DNA of 60,000 nucleotides from Polytrichum commune (taxonomy: Eukaryota; Streptophyta; Polytrichopsida; Polytrichales; Polytrichaceae), in assembly GCA_950295325.1 (NCBI GenBank), contig OX485803.1, positions 3,102,001-3,162,000 on the forward strand, written 5' to 3'. Below are positions 23,373 to 35,105 of the stretch, piece after piece (position 1 is the first letter of the stretch; each line of letters begins with the position of its first letter). The position numbers were made by a program, and so were the translations under genes. The notes under the pieces are model-generated. The model searched no databases. It was given only the letters and a program-made list of their open reading frames with translations, and was not told the DNA's origin.

Positions 23373-26114
23373 ATAACATTATTCAACAACATAAGGGATT
23401 TCCATGTCCATATATGGACTAGGTTAGAATTAATACGGTTTGTATGGATTAAAGCAAGCCATGAGGCAATTCTTGAATTGCAGAGTTGTTGCATGCCTAA
23501 ACCTTGCCCCACTTTTAACCATATTTAGGCAAGTTCTTGTAGGTGGCGAGTCCATGAAATAGTCCTATGAATGTGGGCCATAGTACTTTTCTAAAGCCCA
23601 CGGTATTCCTACATCATTGTCCTTTGCACGTAAGCTTACCCCATATTGTGAATATTTGGGACTGTTTGGAAGTATTGGAAGGGGAATTATTCTTTTGTCC
23701 ATTGTCCGGCCAAATTATCAATCTATGGTCGTGAACTTGAGCTTTGAATCTACTTTGATACATTTGAGGATTAAGGATTATGACTATAGTTTTGGGAGTG
23801 TTTTGTAAACTCATTTACTCTTAATGTCGAGAGTACAAGGAAACGTGACACCTTGGACTGTAGTTAGTTTATCGATTTCATTTTGAGGGCTACTTTTGAG
23901 ATGGAGTCGGCTTAGTTGTTGTGAAAACCATCTATATATTCATAATTAGACAATTATATTGTGTGAGAAGCAGGTTGAGAACCTCTGATTATGAGTGGTT
24001 ATGTTGGGAGGGCAATATTCTCATCAATATTGTGAGGGATTAAATAATTGATTGAGAAGTATGACCAAGGATGATCATGAAGTTAGAAGATACTTATGAG
24101 CGGAATGGAATGTCGATATGCTAAAGAATTGAAAGTAGAAAGGATTTAGTAATATGGTGGAATGATTGAGTGAGGATAGAAACATGATTCGTCCTTATGA
24201 TCTAATGAGCAAGGGTTGCTCACCAGTTGGTGTAAATCATTGGTGGAAATTTGTAAAGGCAATGGTCTCCGAGTAAGTAAGAAATGGATAAATGAGAAAT
24301 TGAGAGAAGTAAGATAAGATTGTCATTGTAGTATGTAGGGGATTCTAATTAAGTATATGTATAAAGTCTTGGGAGCCAAAAGTTGAAGTCGAAGATGACA
24401 TAGTCTCAACCAAAAGGATCATAAGTAAATAATCAAAATGCCTTGGTGGGATCTTCATGCCTTGGTGGAAGACAAAGGGATCATGTAACCTTTGGAAGGA
24501 CTAAGTCATGAAATATTAGGATGGGAAAGGCCATAAGCTGCCGAGGCGAAACAATTTTTTGGACAATTACTTTTTAGAAGAAGATTATTTGAAATGTATG
24601 GAAATGAATGGTATATTTGTCAAATTAAGGTATTAAAATAAGAAAGAGATACAATAGTTGGAACCTAAAATATCTATGGTCTTTTAACTCTAATGATGTG
24701 TATGATTCTAATGATGTGTGGAACAAGTGAACGAAGCGGCTAGAAATCAATAAAAGTCCATAGCCTTACAATTGTTTCATATTAGAGGAATAATTTAAGA
24801 ATATTTTCATCCTTGGGTGAGAACCATACTGCCATTTCAAGTTACATTTAAAATGATTTATAAAAATAAACAATTACCTATACCAAAGTACCCTTGGCTT
24901 TGGTAAGAGATTAAAATGGGAAGTTTTTTGCAAGACTGTTGTCGACAATTATGCCTATGTGTGTGCACTGCACAAGGTCCAAGTCCAATGAATCCACTAC
25001 CATACTATTGATTAGATAAATAAATGAGGCGTGTGATAGTCACATATGCATGTACTAAAGTCGAGAGAATTCCCACACCTTCTTTTGTATAAATGAATGA
25101 ATTGTCAACCTAAATCCTAAGCCATCTAAAATAGACCTATAATTATCCCGATTAAACTTCTCTAAGACACCTAGACAATACAAGAATTACCTTTTGAGTA
25201 TTCCCTGAGTGTTTCATGGTTTTTTATCTTATTCAAAATCTAAACTACAACTACCATGCCCATTGTTGTTAGGGTTTGCAATTTGGATTCTAGGTTTTAC
25301 AAACTAGCAGTTCTAGAGCGTTCATGGGCTCCCTTGAGATTCTCTCTCCGGATTGTGACTAAGTTATTGTGCTCTTGTCTTTGTTTGTTTGATGCAATTG
25401 TGAGGTACATGCTATGAATGAAAAAATGTTCAATGACTTTCTCCATTGGAAAGTGAAAATGGATATTATATGTAATAGAGGCTTATTTAATTCATAACTT
25501 ATATATTTTTTATAGGTAGTGGAGGCAATTATCACATTAAATTGTAAACCTTAGGATAAATACATGAGTCCATTTTCTAACATGATGTTTGTATGTAGTC
25601 ATTTGTTTTTCTCTATTAACTTCTCATATACATAATGACCCATGCATGTCAATTAAATATCCAATGAACCCCCCCTAGAAACCAAGTTAGCAATTTTGAG
25701 TTTACGTAATTAAATGAATTCCTCATTAATTTAGTCTACATTGCTTTGGGTTGAAATTCTTCCTAAACTCTTCAGGTATTATTAGCACTATATTATAATA
25801 GAAACATATGAGAGTTAATGATTATTATTTATGGATAATGTGGAGAAGAATGTTGTTTGACTAAATGGTGTTACAAATTCAAGGCATGTATGAGTGAATA
25901 TTCCATAGGGTAATATACATAATGATGATAAATATTGATGTACCAAGCTTCAAATATTCAATCATAATGTGAAGTCCATTTCTATGATTTTTTGAAAAAA
26001 TTGAAGTTCAAAATTGGGACCAAGCCATTTGACATTATAGGGACCAAGGCATGTACAATTTGCATGAATGTTGTTTCACTACAGGAGTTGTGATTCCTTA
26101 TCATTGGTTCTCTT
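23373..26114. other. Long AT-rich intergenic stretch
   Basis: No exon, TE terminus or tandem array could be supported across about 2.7 kb. Short duplicated words such as TCTAATGATGTGT occur near 24690-24720. Confidence 0.45.
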
Positions 26115-26174
26115 CCATTGGTTCTATGCTATTTTAAAAAATCATAAAATTATCTAGTAAAATAGAACCAATGG
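26115..26174. repeat. Short hairpin, 60 bp
   Basis: CCATTGGTTCTAT at 26115-26127 pairs with ATAGAACCAATGG at 26162-26174, with further A/T pairing inside. The word CATTGGTTCT also occurs just upstream near 26102. Confidence 0.75.
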
Positions 26175-26226
26175 TAAGACGACTTGCGAGGTGGGCTCGT
26201 TTGTTGGGCCAAAAATTATTTCATTC

Positions 26227-26929
26227 CCTTAAGGAGGGGGGACAAGTGTTTGTTTGTTTTCCAGTTTTCTTTTGTTTAAGATAAGATATGTGAGGTATTT
26301 GATGGCATTTTGGTGGATATTTTTCATGAGGGTTTTAATGGCTCGTTTTGAGATTTTAAGGTTGGTAAGTTTGCTAATGGAGTGTTCGTGTATGGCGCCT
26401 CTTACTCCGGCTGTAATGGTAATAAGGGGGTTGGTTTTTCATCCATCATTTTGTATGGTGTTCATTAATGGGTCATATTTAGTGTGTTTATATGTGAGGG
26501 CTTGATCAGGGAATCTGTCATGACAATATGTGAATTTGATGAATTGGGTTGTGATTGTGGGAGAAGGCGCTAATGGGGTTTGTGTGTGGTTTGGGGCTCC
26601 GATTAGACATAATATGTCGGATCGGAGTTTGGCTAGGCATTGACATGTTGTGAACATGTACATTTAAGGAGCCACTCTGGGATTGTTTGTTCAGGTGGTT
26701 TGTTGTTAAGGTTGCATGCATTAGTTAGTGTGTAAAACCGTGTGTTTTTGTTAGCTTGTAGGGTCCGGGTGATAAGATGTACTGCTTTGTTGTGTCGTGC
26801 GATTCTTAGACCTTTTAAGTACGGGTGTTCACATGTTGATAGGAGGTGAGGCCACGTGTCCCTGTCATTGAGGTGGTACAGTGTGCAATTGGGGTTTTGG
26901 TGTGTGAGGGACCAAAATATGGTCATTAT
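26227..26929 (-). pseudogene. LINE-like retroelement 3' fragment (younger copy)
   Basis: The minus strand from 26926 gives LYHLNDRDTWPHLLSTCEHP (a C/H-rich, zinc-binding-like stretch), then RIARHNKAVHL and NNKPPEQTIPEWLL. After a frameshift near 26640-26660 it continues with LRSDILCLIGAPNHTQTP, FIKFTYCHDRFPDQAL and finally NKRKLENKQ, reaching a stop near 26227. The D...(E/K)xTY arrangement resembles the PD-(D/E)xK nuclease of restriction-like-endonuclease LINEs; here the E position is K, whereas the older copy at 40-1267 keeps E. The fragment is 5' truncated, as is common for LINEs. Family naming is inference; the shared coding relic in two places is seen. Confidence 0.6.
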
Positions 26930-27273
26930 GTGGTTACCAATTCATTTCATATGACTTAAACATGACTGATTCGGGATCTTCAAAACATCGACTCCGATAT
27001 CAAATCAACAAAAAAAATAGTAATCTCCGGACTGCATACTATTCCAGGGCTTTTATGAACTTCGATGAATGAGATGCAGGCTTGTACAATATAAATCCCT
27101 CTCACCGAGTCACCGCTCTTTAGTTCTCATGCATATGAACAAGGGTTGGTGATAATATTATTGCATGTCCTCTCACTTATGATTGGCACTTATGTATGGG
27201 GCACGATGACATGGCATCTTTTGCATGTGCAAGAAGATGGAAGCAAGGCTTGTGCCAGTGTCTGGGGAGCAGT
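26930..27273. other. Spacer with a dispersed repeat block
   Basis: About 27005-27075 resembles 37950-38020: both contain GTAA(T/C)C.TC.G.CT.CATACTATT, then GGGCTTTTA and ATGAATGAGA. This suggests another dispersed repeat whose second copy lies in the glycosyltransferase promoter. Confidence 0.4.
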
Positions 27274-27715
27274 GATCGGGAAGATTTCTGGGCATAATCG
27301 GTGGAGATCCTAGTGTTTGCAAGTCCAACCGGTTACATGGTGTTGACATCCTTTGGGGTTTCTATATTAATTTGAGGTATATTCCATAAATTCCTTTAAA
27401 GTGATCAGTGATTCTCCTGAAGTCTTGAACTTCAACTGGTTATTTCTCATACTCAATCAGTTCATCGGTAACTAACTGTCGGTTCTCCCCGGATCATTCC
27501 CAGGGAGATTTTCGGGCATAACTGGTCGAGGTCTCAGTGTTTCCAAGTCCAACTGGTGACATGCTGCATCTTTCGGTTTTCTCTTTATTAACTTGAGGTA
27601 TATTCTGTGAATTCCTCTAAAATGATGACTAATTTTCCTGAAGTCCTCAACTTCAACTGGTTATTTCTCAAACTCAACCAGTTCATCTGTAATGAGCGGC
27701 TGCTTCTCCTCGTCA
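27274..27715. repeat. Two tandem copies of a ~220-bp repeat
   Basis: Copy 1 begins at about 27274 and copy 2 at about 27491. Shared words are GGGCATAA, AAGTCCAAC, TTGAGGTATATTC and CTTCAACTGGTTATTTCTCA. A third, partial copy sits at 35345-35420. No coding was recognised. Confidence 0.75.
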
Positions 27716-27818
27716 ATTGGCTTGTGTGGTATCACAGAAGTGGAGACAGGGATTGGTCAGGTCATTTACAGCAGTCCAGACTAAATCAAGAAGTCCATCT
27801 ATTATAAAGGTATGCAGG

Positions 27819-29643
27819 CAGTGCTCAAAATTGAAGCCCTCATATGAATTTCATTTTGAAGGGCTCTGAAATTTTAGCATTGCAATTGAAGGGCATATCT
27901 AAATCTAGGACGTCAATAGAAAATTTTCAAAGAATTATAAAACTTATATTAAAATTATGCATGATTTGCATGGTACATGCTTCTAGTACAATAAAATAAT
28001 GAAGAATCAACCATCTAACTCCACCTCTTGAAGTGACAATGCCCCACGCTTGTTGGTTACTGTAGCGGTTTTCCAAGTGTCAAAAATGTCATTCCAATCC
28101 ATGAATTGAACTCCCAAATTGTTTAGGCTAACCCTCATCAATGTATCAAGTGTGTCAAGGTTTAGGCATGTTCTCCTTTCGCTCTTAACCCAATTCTGCT
28201 TTGAAAAACCACGCTCACAAACAACAATGCTAATAGGGATCATAAGTATGGCTTGCCATAGCGACAATAGGGTTGGCCAATTGATCTTAAACTCTCGGTC
28301 ACGGCCACAAAAAACCCAAGCTTCATGCATACTTCGGTGTTGACAAGCTGAAGATAACATCTCCACAAATTCGAGCAACTCCGCATTGGCTTGATCAACA
28401 AGAACAAAAGCTCCACTTGAAATGTTTCACCAACCGGTTCAACCATTGCTCAGTTAAAGTGCCTTGATCCAATGCATCCATGGGATAGTGTTTTGGGCTG
28501 AAAAGCCTAGCAGCATTAAAAATGGGCAAGTCGGGGAAGCGATCGTTTAGTGAGTCAATAACCTTTTGGACGTATAGTCTACCAAGGGTGATGCAATCCT
28601 CCAACGAGCCCCCTACATCACACCCGGGTATAGAGTCATAGTGCAAAGTATGCACTTTCTTATGACCAAACCTATCAACATACAAGATCTCTCCAGTTGG
28701 CACCACGTTGCGCAAATTTTTTCCCAAATGTTTGGTTGTTGTGCCAAAATTCACACCCAAATAGTGTCTCCGCAACAAATTGATTGTCACATCGATAGTA
28801 AAGGCTATGGATGTGATATCTACGAGATCAAATTGAAATTTCCGAATGAGCTTGTTCAACTCAATTAGCACATCAGCCAACAGATGGATGAAGAATTGGA
28901 ACTGCAGAGAGGTGATATTTGTGTAACATGCGTGTTCTTCAGCTTGCCATGGCTCTAAATTTGCAGGCATACAAAAAACCATCATCTCCATGACCATGCC
29001 GCGTGATAGCCACCGTACGGAATTAATTTGCAAAACCACTCGGGTCTCTTCGCGAAATGCAAGTAACAATTTCGCCAACGTGCCTCGCCGAATCACCAAT
29101 CGTCCCAACCACTCATGCACTTTATTGGCAGCTCAGTCAATGAATCCAAGGCATGGAAATTCGTCATTAGCGTCCTTCGCAGCTAGCTAGAGCCTCTCAG
29201 TGAGCTATGCACAGTGTTCCAACCAGATGGGATACTAGATCTCGAAGTCGGGCCACCACTCCTTGATGCACACCAGTCATGCACGCCGCTCCATCTGTAG
29301 CTATGGCCACCAACTTCAGAAGATCGAACCCAAATCTTTCTAGTAATTCCTTAATGGACTGGAACATGAACTTGAAAGCTAAATCATTCGGGAATCAGAA
29401 TTCTCAAGTTTTGAACCAATTCCCATCTGGATTTGAGATCTGGAGCCCAAAGTTAGACAGCCGGAGTGAAACAACTACTTGAGATGATGAACAATACTTG
29501 AAGGGTATTATTTATCCAACACTTCAAGTGACGGGAGCACTTAGACGTGAGGATTATGTTTTGAAGGGTTGTTTTCCTTGAGGTATTTTTTGAAGTCCCA
29601 AAACCCATTTGAAGGGCACTGAAGACTTCAATTTTGAGCACTG
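27819..29643 (-). mobile_element. hAT transposon, 1825 bp, perfect 18-bp TIRs and 8-bp TSD
   Basis: The left end CAGTGCTCAAAATTGAAG (27819-27836) is the exact reverse complement of 29626-29643. The flanks TATGCAGG (27811-27818) and TATGCATG (29644-29651) form an 8-bp target duplication with one mismatch. The CAGTG start and 8-bp duplication are hAT hallmarks. The body carries a decayed transposase on the minus strand that lacks the N-terminal BED zinc finger, so the element is an internally deleted, immobile copy unless helped in trans. Confidence 0.93.
28007..29464 (-). pseudogene. Decayed hAT transposase (DDE core and hATC domain)
   Basis: In reading order on the minus strand: IATDGAACMTGVHQGVVARL with the first catalytic-region aspartate (about 29330-29270); GTLCIAH followed by a stop; a frameshift near 29190 beside a duplicated CTAG; then a 241-codon open stretch (29120-28395) with VRWLSRG; a second, one-base frameshift near 28400; and the C-terminal dimerisation domain CERGFSKQNWVKSERR, LDTLDTLMRVSLN and WNDIFDTW up to a stop at 28007. 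Several stops and two frameshifts make it non-functional. The C-terminus is clearly related to the relic at 2116-2331. Confidence 0.88.
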
Positions 29644-30683
29644 TATGCATGCTTAACTTGGAAACTTATATATTTGAGTGGTGTGTAGTTTGGTGTGGAT
29701 CCAAGGACGGATTGTATTGTCGCATGTGATGGAAAGAAATAATTCAAGTCTTATGTTCACGAATAAAGTTGGAAAGAAAGGATTTGCAGAAAGTGGGACT
29801 CAAATACCAGAAAAAACAAAATGTAGGATGGGTCCATTATTCATTCGAAGATGATTCATTAGCCCTGATAATTTTCTTCCATGCCACAGAACATAATGTA
29901 GCAAAAGGAAAAGAGAAAATAGAGTCTACTTTATGACCAAAAAATAAAGTGTTCCTTGGCCACATGGCTCAAGTGCAAACTTGTGCTTGGATTAGTGCAA
30001 AATTGAGAACTCCTCTTAGTGTGCAAGTTGCATATTTATATGTGTGCACAATCCTTGTCAATTGCAACACCCTATCCTTGAAGGTTTATACATGGAAAGA
30101 CATAACAAAAGCCTCGAACATATCCAACAACTCCTACTCTCCCATCACCATACATGATGGACATGCCTCATTAATGGTAAATCCTCCCTAATATTCCCAA
30201 TAAAAATACCGTCCTTCATTGGCTACTCTTTTGCATATGCCTCTCTACCCAACACACGTGCCTAGCTCTCCTTTGGCCACACATCTTCTCATAGAAGGCC
30301 TCCAAACCCACAATCTCTTTCCCACATAACCCACCGCAAAGCTCAAACTCCACTACATCGAGTTCACCTATTGGCATGATGATTTCCAAGAAGTAACTGC
30401 AAAACAGAGATTTGACAAAATCACCCCACTCAATACTACCATCATCATTAGCGAATTTAGCTATATATTGTTGTTACCTTCATCTATTGACGAGGAATCC
30501 ACACTTCCACCCTTAAAACCTAGAGTGACCACTTCAAAGGTCCCTATAGGCACATCAAAACAATGCAAACCCAAATACACACCACCGCCATCTGCTCCCT
30601 CTTTGCCATTGTCCTTAACAAAGACTTTAAACCAAACCCTGCAATACTTCCTAAAAGTGCTCCTCCCACAAAACACCCCTTTT

Positions 30684-30684
<1 letters not shown>

Positions 30685-30716
<32 letters not shown>
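30685..30716. repeat. (CA)16 microsatellite
   Basis: Uninterrupted CA dinucleotide repeat of 32 bp. Confidence 0.97.
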
Positions 30717-30718
<2 letters not shown>

Positions 30719-30856
30719 TTTTCTATCATCCCCATCTAGAGAATGAATCGGTCACATTTGATCCAGTAAGTTGCATAGAGTCCACCACCGAAAGTTGGAA
30801 GTACACTGTGGACATACTAATTCTTTATTCACACTTGCCTCTATGAGAGGCCTCCG

Positions 30857-30892
<36 letters not shown>
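30857..30892. repeat. (TATC)9 microsatellite
   Basis: Nine uninterrupted TATC units. Confidence 0.97.
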
Positions 30893-30895
<3 letters not shown>

Positions 30896-31654
30896 GTGCA
30901 CATAATCGCCTGCAGATGGTGCTTCTTCCCATGGTTCAAATGGTTAAATGAATTAACGGTCCAAAAGGAGTTCATTGTTTCTCTCCAATTCCACCTACCC
31001 CTCATAAAAAAACAAATGGTATTTGACTCCATCGGTAATTCACTAAACTATATTCAGGTTTCGGTGAATGTACTTCCTCCAAAATGGGCCGGGAATTCGT
31101 GGCACTCAAGTAAAATCATCCGGTAACAAAAATCGGATGAATCCATCAAGAAGCTCGGATGGAGCTAACTTTAGTGAAACGCCTCCGAGTTGGCACGTAA
31201 GACCCCCTTGTTCCCTCATAGCTATTGTGAACTACTAACTATTCTGTAAATATCAATTAGTTGGCAAGGGGCCATGATGTGGCTCTGGATGCTCTACACC
31301 TATTTTCTAACCTCCCATGAATTGTCTCCAAGGCCATGATGGACAAGTTATAACATGGTTATTTTGATAATTAAGACAAGTTGTCAACGTGTACAACATG
31401 TGGTTATGACGTGTCGTGATAGCCATTTTATATTGTTCAACACTCATTTATTTTGCACGGGAGTAATTGTCCAAACATTTGTAATATGTCAAAATAATAA
31501 ATAACACCTTATACTAAATTGGTGAACTCAAAAAACAATTAAATATAATAAATGTATAATATGTAATAAAAATGATTTCAAGCGAATCAATATGTAACAT
31601 GTGATAATAGAGATAATATAATATGTGATGATGATAAAACATTACAACAACTCG

Positions 31655-32376
31655 GATAGGCTATAGTCAAAAACTTGAGATTTTTTTAGTGTACCCTATC
31701 CATAACGTTATCCCACAAGTCTAATTTCAAGTAATATATCATTTATTTATGCCTCATGTTATATTGTTTTAAAATATATTTATTGTTATTTATCATTTAT
31801 TATTTTATGTTATATATATTTTATCTTCATTATTTGACTTTGGTCATTTTATGAACACTTGCAATAATCTATCATTTCTATCTTTCATACTTATCTCAAT
31901 GTTATTATGTAAATCGTCTTTTCAACTCATTTTACATGTAATAGATAACACACTATATTATTGGATTGTTTAGATAGCTTATCTTGTAAATTATATATAT
32001 ATATATGTTACGTTACTTTTTTTTATAAATATTTTGTCACCACAAATGAACTACTAATAATTATATTACAAAACATAAATATTATACTTTTATTATCTTT
32101 ATTATATAAACCCTATCTTATAATCCATCATGCTTATCTAATTAAAAGTCACATAAGTGATCCAGTCTAAAATGATTTAACTTTTAAAAGATAATCTATC
32201 TTGTGTTCATTGTCATGTATATCTTAAATCATATAGAATACATAAAATATTTATGCATTGACATTATAGTATTGTAATAAATTTATATTTCAACAATGTT
32301 AGTACTATTATATCTTATATTTTATTCCTTTATGGATTCAAAAAATAAATAGATTTTGACTATAGCCTATCTCAAA
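31655..32376. repeat. AT-rich inverted repeat
   Basis: GATAGGCTATAGTCAAAA near 31656-31673 is repeated as its reverse complement TTTTGACTATAGCCTATC near 32355-32372. The interior is very AT-rich and has no coding. These may be terminal repeats of an old element; no target duplication is clear. Confidence 0.5.
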
Positions 32377-32790
32377 AAACTCCAACCGTATGATTATTGT
32401 ATACAATACCTAATCCATATGCTTATTCTCAAAATCGTAAAATGATCATAATTATTGATAAGGTATCGTTGTTTTGCATTTTAAAACTAATATGAAAAAC
32501 AAAAACGATAAGATATACTCATAAAATCAATAAAATACGATTATAACATATCTTAAAAAATTCCAACCGTATGATTATTGTATACGATACCTTATCCATA
32601 TACTTATTCTCAAAATCATAAAATTATGATAATTATTGATAAGGTATCGTTGTTTCACATTTTAAAGATAATATGAAAACAAAAACGATAAGGTATATTC
32701 ATTTTTTTTAATAATATGACTATAGCCTATTTTAAATTTTCAACCGTATGATCATTGTGTATTATATTTTATTCATGTATTTAACAAATA
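32359..32790. repeat. ~180-bp tandem repeat, about 2.4 copies
   Basis: Copies start at 32359, 32539 and 32718 with (G)A(C/T)TATA(G/A)C.TAT followed by CAACCGTATGAT(T/C)ATTG. Each full unit holds an inverted pair; in copy 2 ACGATACCTTATC (32584-32596) pairs perfectly with GATAAGGTATCGT (32638-32650). Confidence 0.85.
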
Positions 32791-32793
32791 TTT

Positions 32794-32799
<6 letters not shown>

Positions 32800-32831
<32 letters not shown>
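32800..32831. repeat. (AT)15 microsatellite
   Basis: Uninterrupted AT dinucleotide run inside the AT-rich block. Confidence 0.95.
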
Positions 32832-32835
<4 letters not shown>

Positions 32836-32841
32836 CTATGA

Positions 32842-34148
32842 ATATTAATTTCCTAGTGTTATTTGTTCTTCTTCTTTTTCATCTTTGTCCACGGAATTTG
32901 CTTCGTTGCTATTATGAGGATTTGGCGCCCTCAAATCGATGTCATCATCGCTTATTCGGGATTGTATTTCCCGAGCCAATGCTGCAACCCGTTCAGTTTA
33001 GAGGGCACGAATACTGGAAGAATATGCGCGAAGACGGGTTCGGAACTTAATATAATGATAAAGAAAAATTTCCAAATTTCCAAAAAACGTCATTTTTTTA
33101 TGAACATGTTCTGTGATATTATATTCCGTGATCTCACGAAAAGAAAGGTCACGGATATTTACGGATTCTTTCAATTTATATCGTTCGCGGGAAAAATGTC
33201 GGTGCAAGCGTAGACATATATAATAATCTTGATTTTGTTATCCAATTCTGAACCGATTTGCTTCGTTGAAGGTTATCTAGGTTGCAGGATCAAAAATAGC
33301 ATCAGCCCACGTAACAAAGTCAAAATTGTTTTTAAGTGACCGGATGAAAAACAAAGCGAGGGTGGAAGGGACAATTCGTCTGAAAAATAATTTTCAGTTG
33401 CATCACGAAGCATATTGTCTCATTATCGCTCGGCGGCGATGATCCATCTTGATTTGGCCTTCGCGTCTTGTCGTTTTAGCCGAGCAACTGGATTGGATAA
33501 AGTGCGAAGATTATTCATTCGATTATCGTCCACCGTTGTTGAACGCGTTCTCTTGAAGGCCACCATTTGCGGTCATCATCTTTTGCCAACCCCTTCTACA
33601 TCAACAAAACAATGATTATTAATTAAATAATTAAATAATTTTTTGTTTATTTACGTAATATTTTTTGCATTCATGACGTCTTCTCCTCGGATAGCCCAAT
33701 GTACATCCATTTGAGCAATCCCGTTGGCGGGGAGTTCACTTTCCCGTAAATGCGGCAAACCTTCAGAGGGTTCATCTTCATCTATTGGGTTGTAATTTGC
33801 TTCCTCATCTTGATTCATTGCATTATTCTTCCATGTTGCTTCAATAAGAGTTGATGATGAAACCAAATTCAATTGAATGGATGGAACATCTACAAAAAAA
33901 ATAAAACATAAGATATAAAATATAAAATATAAAATATAAGACAATGTATCGTAATTTTTCACTTTTATAGTTTACAACAAACAATAGACGGGATAGGATA
34001 TTACAAAAAATAATACACAAAAGCCATCTTTGTCATTCAAAGAATAGCAAAGATGGTTAAATCATTACCTTGCGAATGACCTTGCACCGTTGTTGCAATT
34101 GTACAGTCCGAAAGGATAATGTTTACTATTGTTGGGAGAATCTGTTCT
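32842..34148 (-). pseudogene. Unidentified exon-like blocks, minus strand
   Basis: Several segments have coding-like composition bounded by plausible splice signals. About 34147-34073 reads EQILPTIVNIILSDCTIATT, with acceptor ACCACAG and donor AAG/GTAATG. About 33891-33650 reads DVPSIQLNLVSSST...EATWKNNAMNQDEEANYNPIDE after a TTTTTTTTGTAG acceptor. About 33590-33510 reads KGLAKDDDRKWWPSRERVQQ. About 32975-32839 reads REIQSRISDDDIDLRAPN and ends QITLGN-stop after a GGGTTGCAG acceptor. The third block hits a stop or needs a frame change, so I cannot close a full model. The product is acidic and unrecognised. It may be a broken gene, or the 3' part of a chimera with the eIF2-beta-like exons just upstream. 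Confidence 0.35.
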
Positions 34149-34432
34149 GTGGTTACCAAAAATAGAATAATTAGAATAAATGCTATAATTATATACAAAA
34201 ATTCCAAAACAATAACATCTAGTCAATGAATGGGTTAATATAACCGTTAGTTACAAAATAACCGGTTAAGTTTGAGAAATAACAAGTTGAGGTTTCAAAA
34301 AAAGAACATTTAAAAAAACACCGGAGTTCTTTAGTTGTTCAACTAGAATACATCTTAAAATCCACCGCAACCTAAATATTTGATCAAGTGACCGCAGCCT
34401 AACCCTCTCATGATTATAAGAAAAACATTCAT

Positions 34433-35105
34433 TTCATACTTATAGTCATGATCAGTGCCTTTCCAAGGGTAAGTTGTTGTTCCTCCGAGCTCAATACCTA
34501 GTGCTTCCTCTTCATCTTCAGCTTCCACCTCCATCCCTGTGAAAAGAGACAACCCTGTTATATTGACCATAAATTTTTGACACGGTATACAAAAACTACA
34601 GCTGAAGTTATAGTGACCTCTACAAGTGGCTGAATAGATTCAACGCATTTGACCACAGAAACCCAAGCAGGAACAATGAACGCTAATGAATTTCCATGCC
34701 ACTATGACACGGGTCTGAGAAGGGCACCAAATATGATATTACAATTAGAACCTGTAAGCAACAATACTTACATTTTCTTCATCTTCAACATCACCATTTT
34801 CTTCGTCCAAAGATTCCCCTTCAACCTTCACTTAACAAATACTAGTCAACCGCCTTGTGCAGTTCATAGATACAACCCAATCCTTTTTGAGAGAGGAATT
34901 TCCCCTGATCCCAATGTCAGTTTGTGAAAGAGATTTCAGAACTTTAAGACATGATGTCCACAAGTCTAAATAAGTGGCAAATTTGCCTATGAAACACTCA
35001 TTTTCAAATTTGGACAGGCTGACAGGTCCAGTGTTATTTTGCTTACCGGCTTCTTCTTTTTCTTTTTCTTCAATCCAGCAAATGTGGAGTCCAAATCTTC
35101 AACAA
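34433..35105 (-). pseudogene. eIF2-beta N-terminal exons, partial and probably broken
   Basis: Three exon-like blocks on the minus strand match the N-terminal half of translation initiation factor 2 subunit beta. 35105-35047 encodes VVEDLDSTFAGL followed by seven lysines and P, the polylysine box that contacts eIF5 and eIF2B-epsilon, with donor GTAAGC. 34825-34772 encodes VEGESLDEENGDVEDEEN, donor GTAAGT. 34536-34440 encodes MEVEAEDEEEALGIELG and TTTYPWKGTDHDYK, the start of the conserved core. Block 2 ends in phase 0 but block 3 needs one preceding base, so the frames do not join. The start codon exon and the whole C-terminal core (helix-turn-helix, zinc ribbon) were not found downstream. 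I read it as a gene fragment or captured piece; an unusual splice choice is the alternative. Confidence 0.65.

Larger units (their letters stand above)
29652..31430 (-). other. Intergenic with unidentified decayed coding-like segments and SSRs
   Basis: On the minus strand, about 30390-30220 reads IGELDVVEFELCGGLCGKE and continues to RRARHVCWVERHMQ before a stop, and about 30715-30461 reads FCGRSTFRKYCRVWFKVFV. These look like remnants of one TE or gene frame, but I cannot name the family. Two microsatellites lie inside. Confidence 0.35.

Noticed and set aside
30461-30746. Plus-strand ORF ending in HTHTHTHT
   Set aside because: The repeat is the (CA)16 microsatellite. The opposite strand has the more protein-like sequence, itself decayed.
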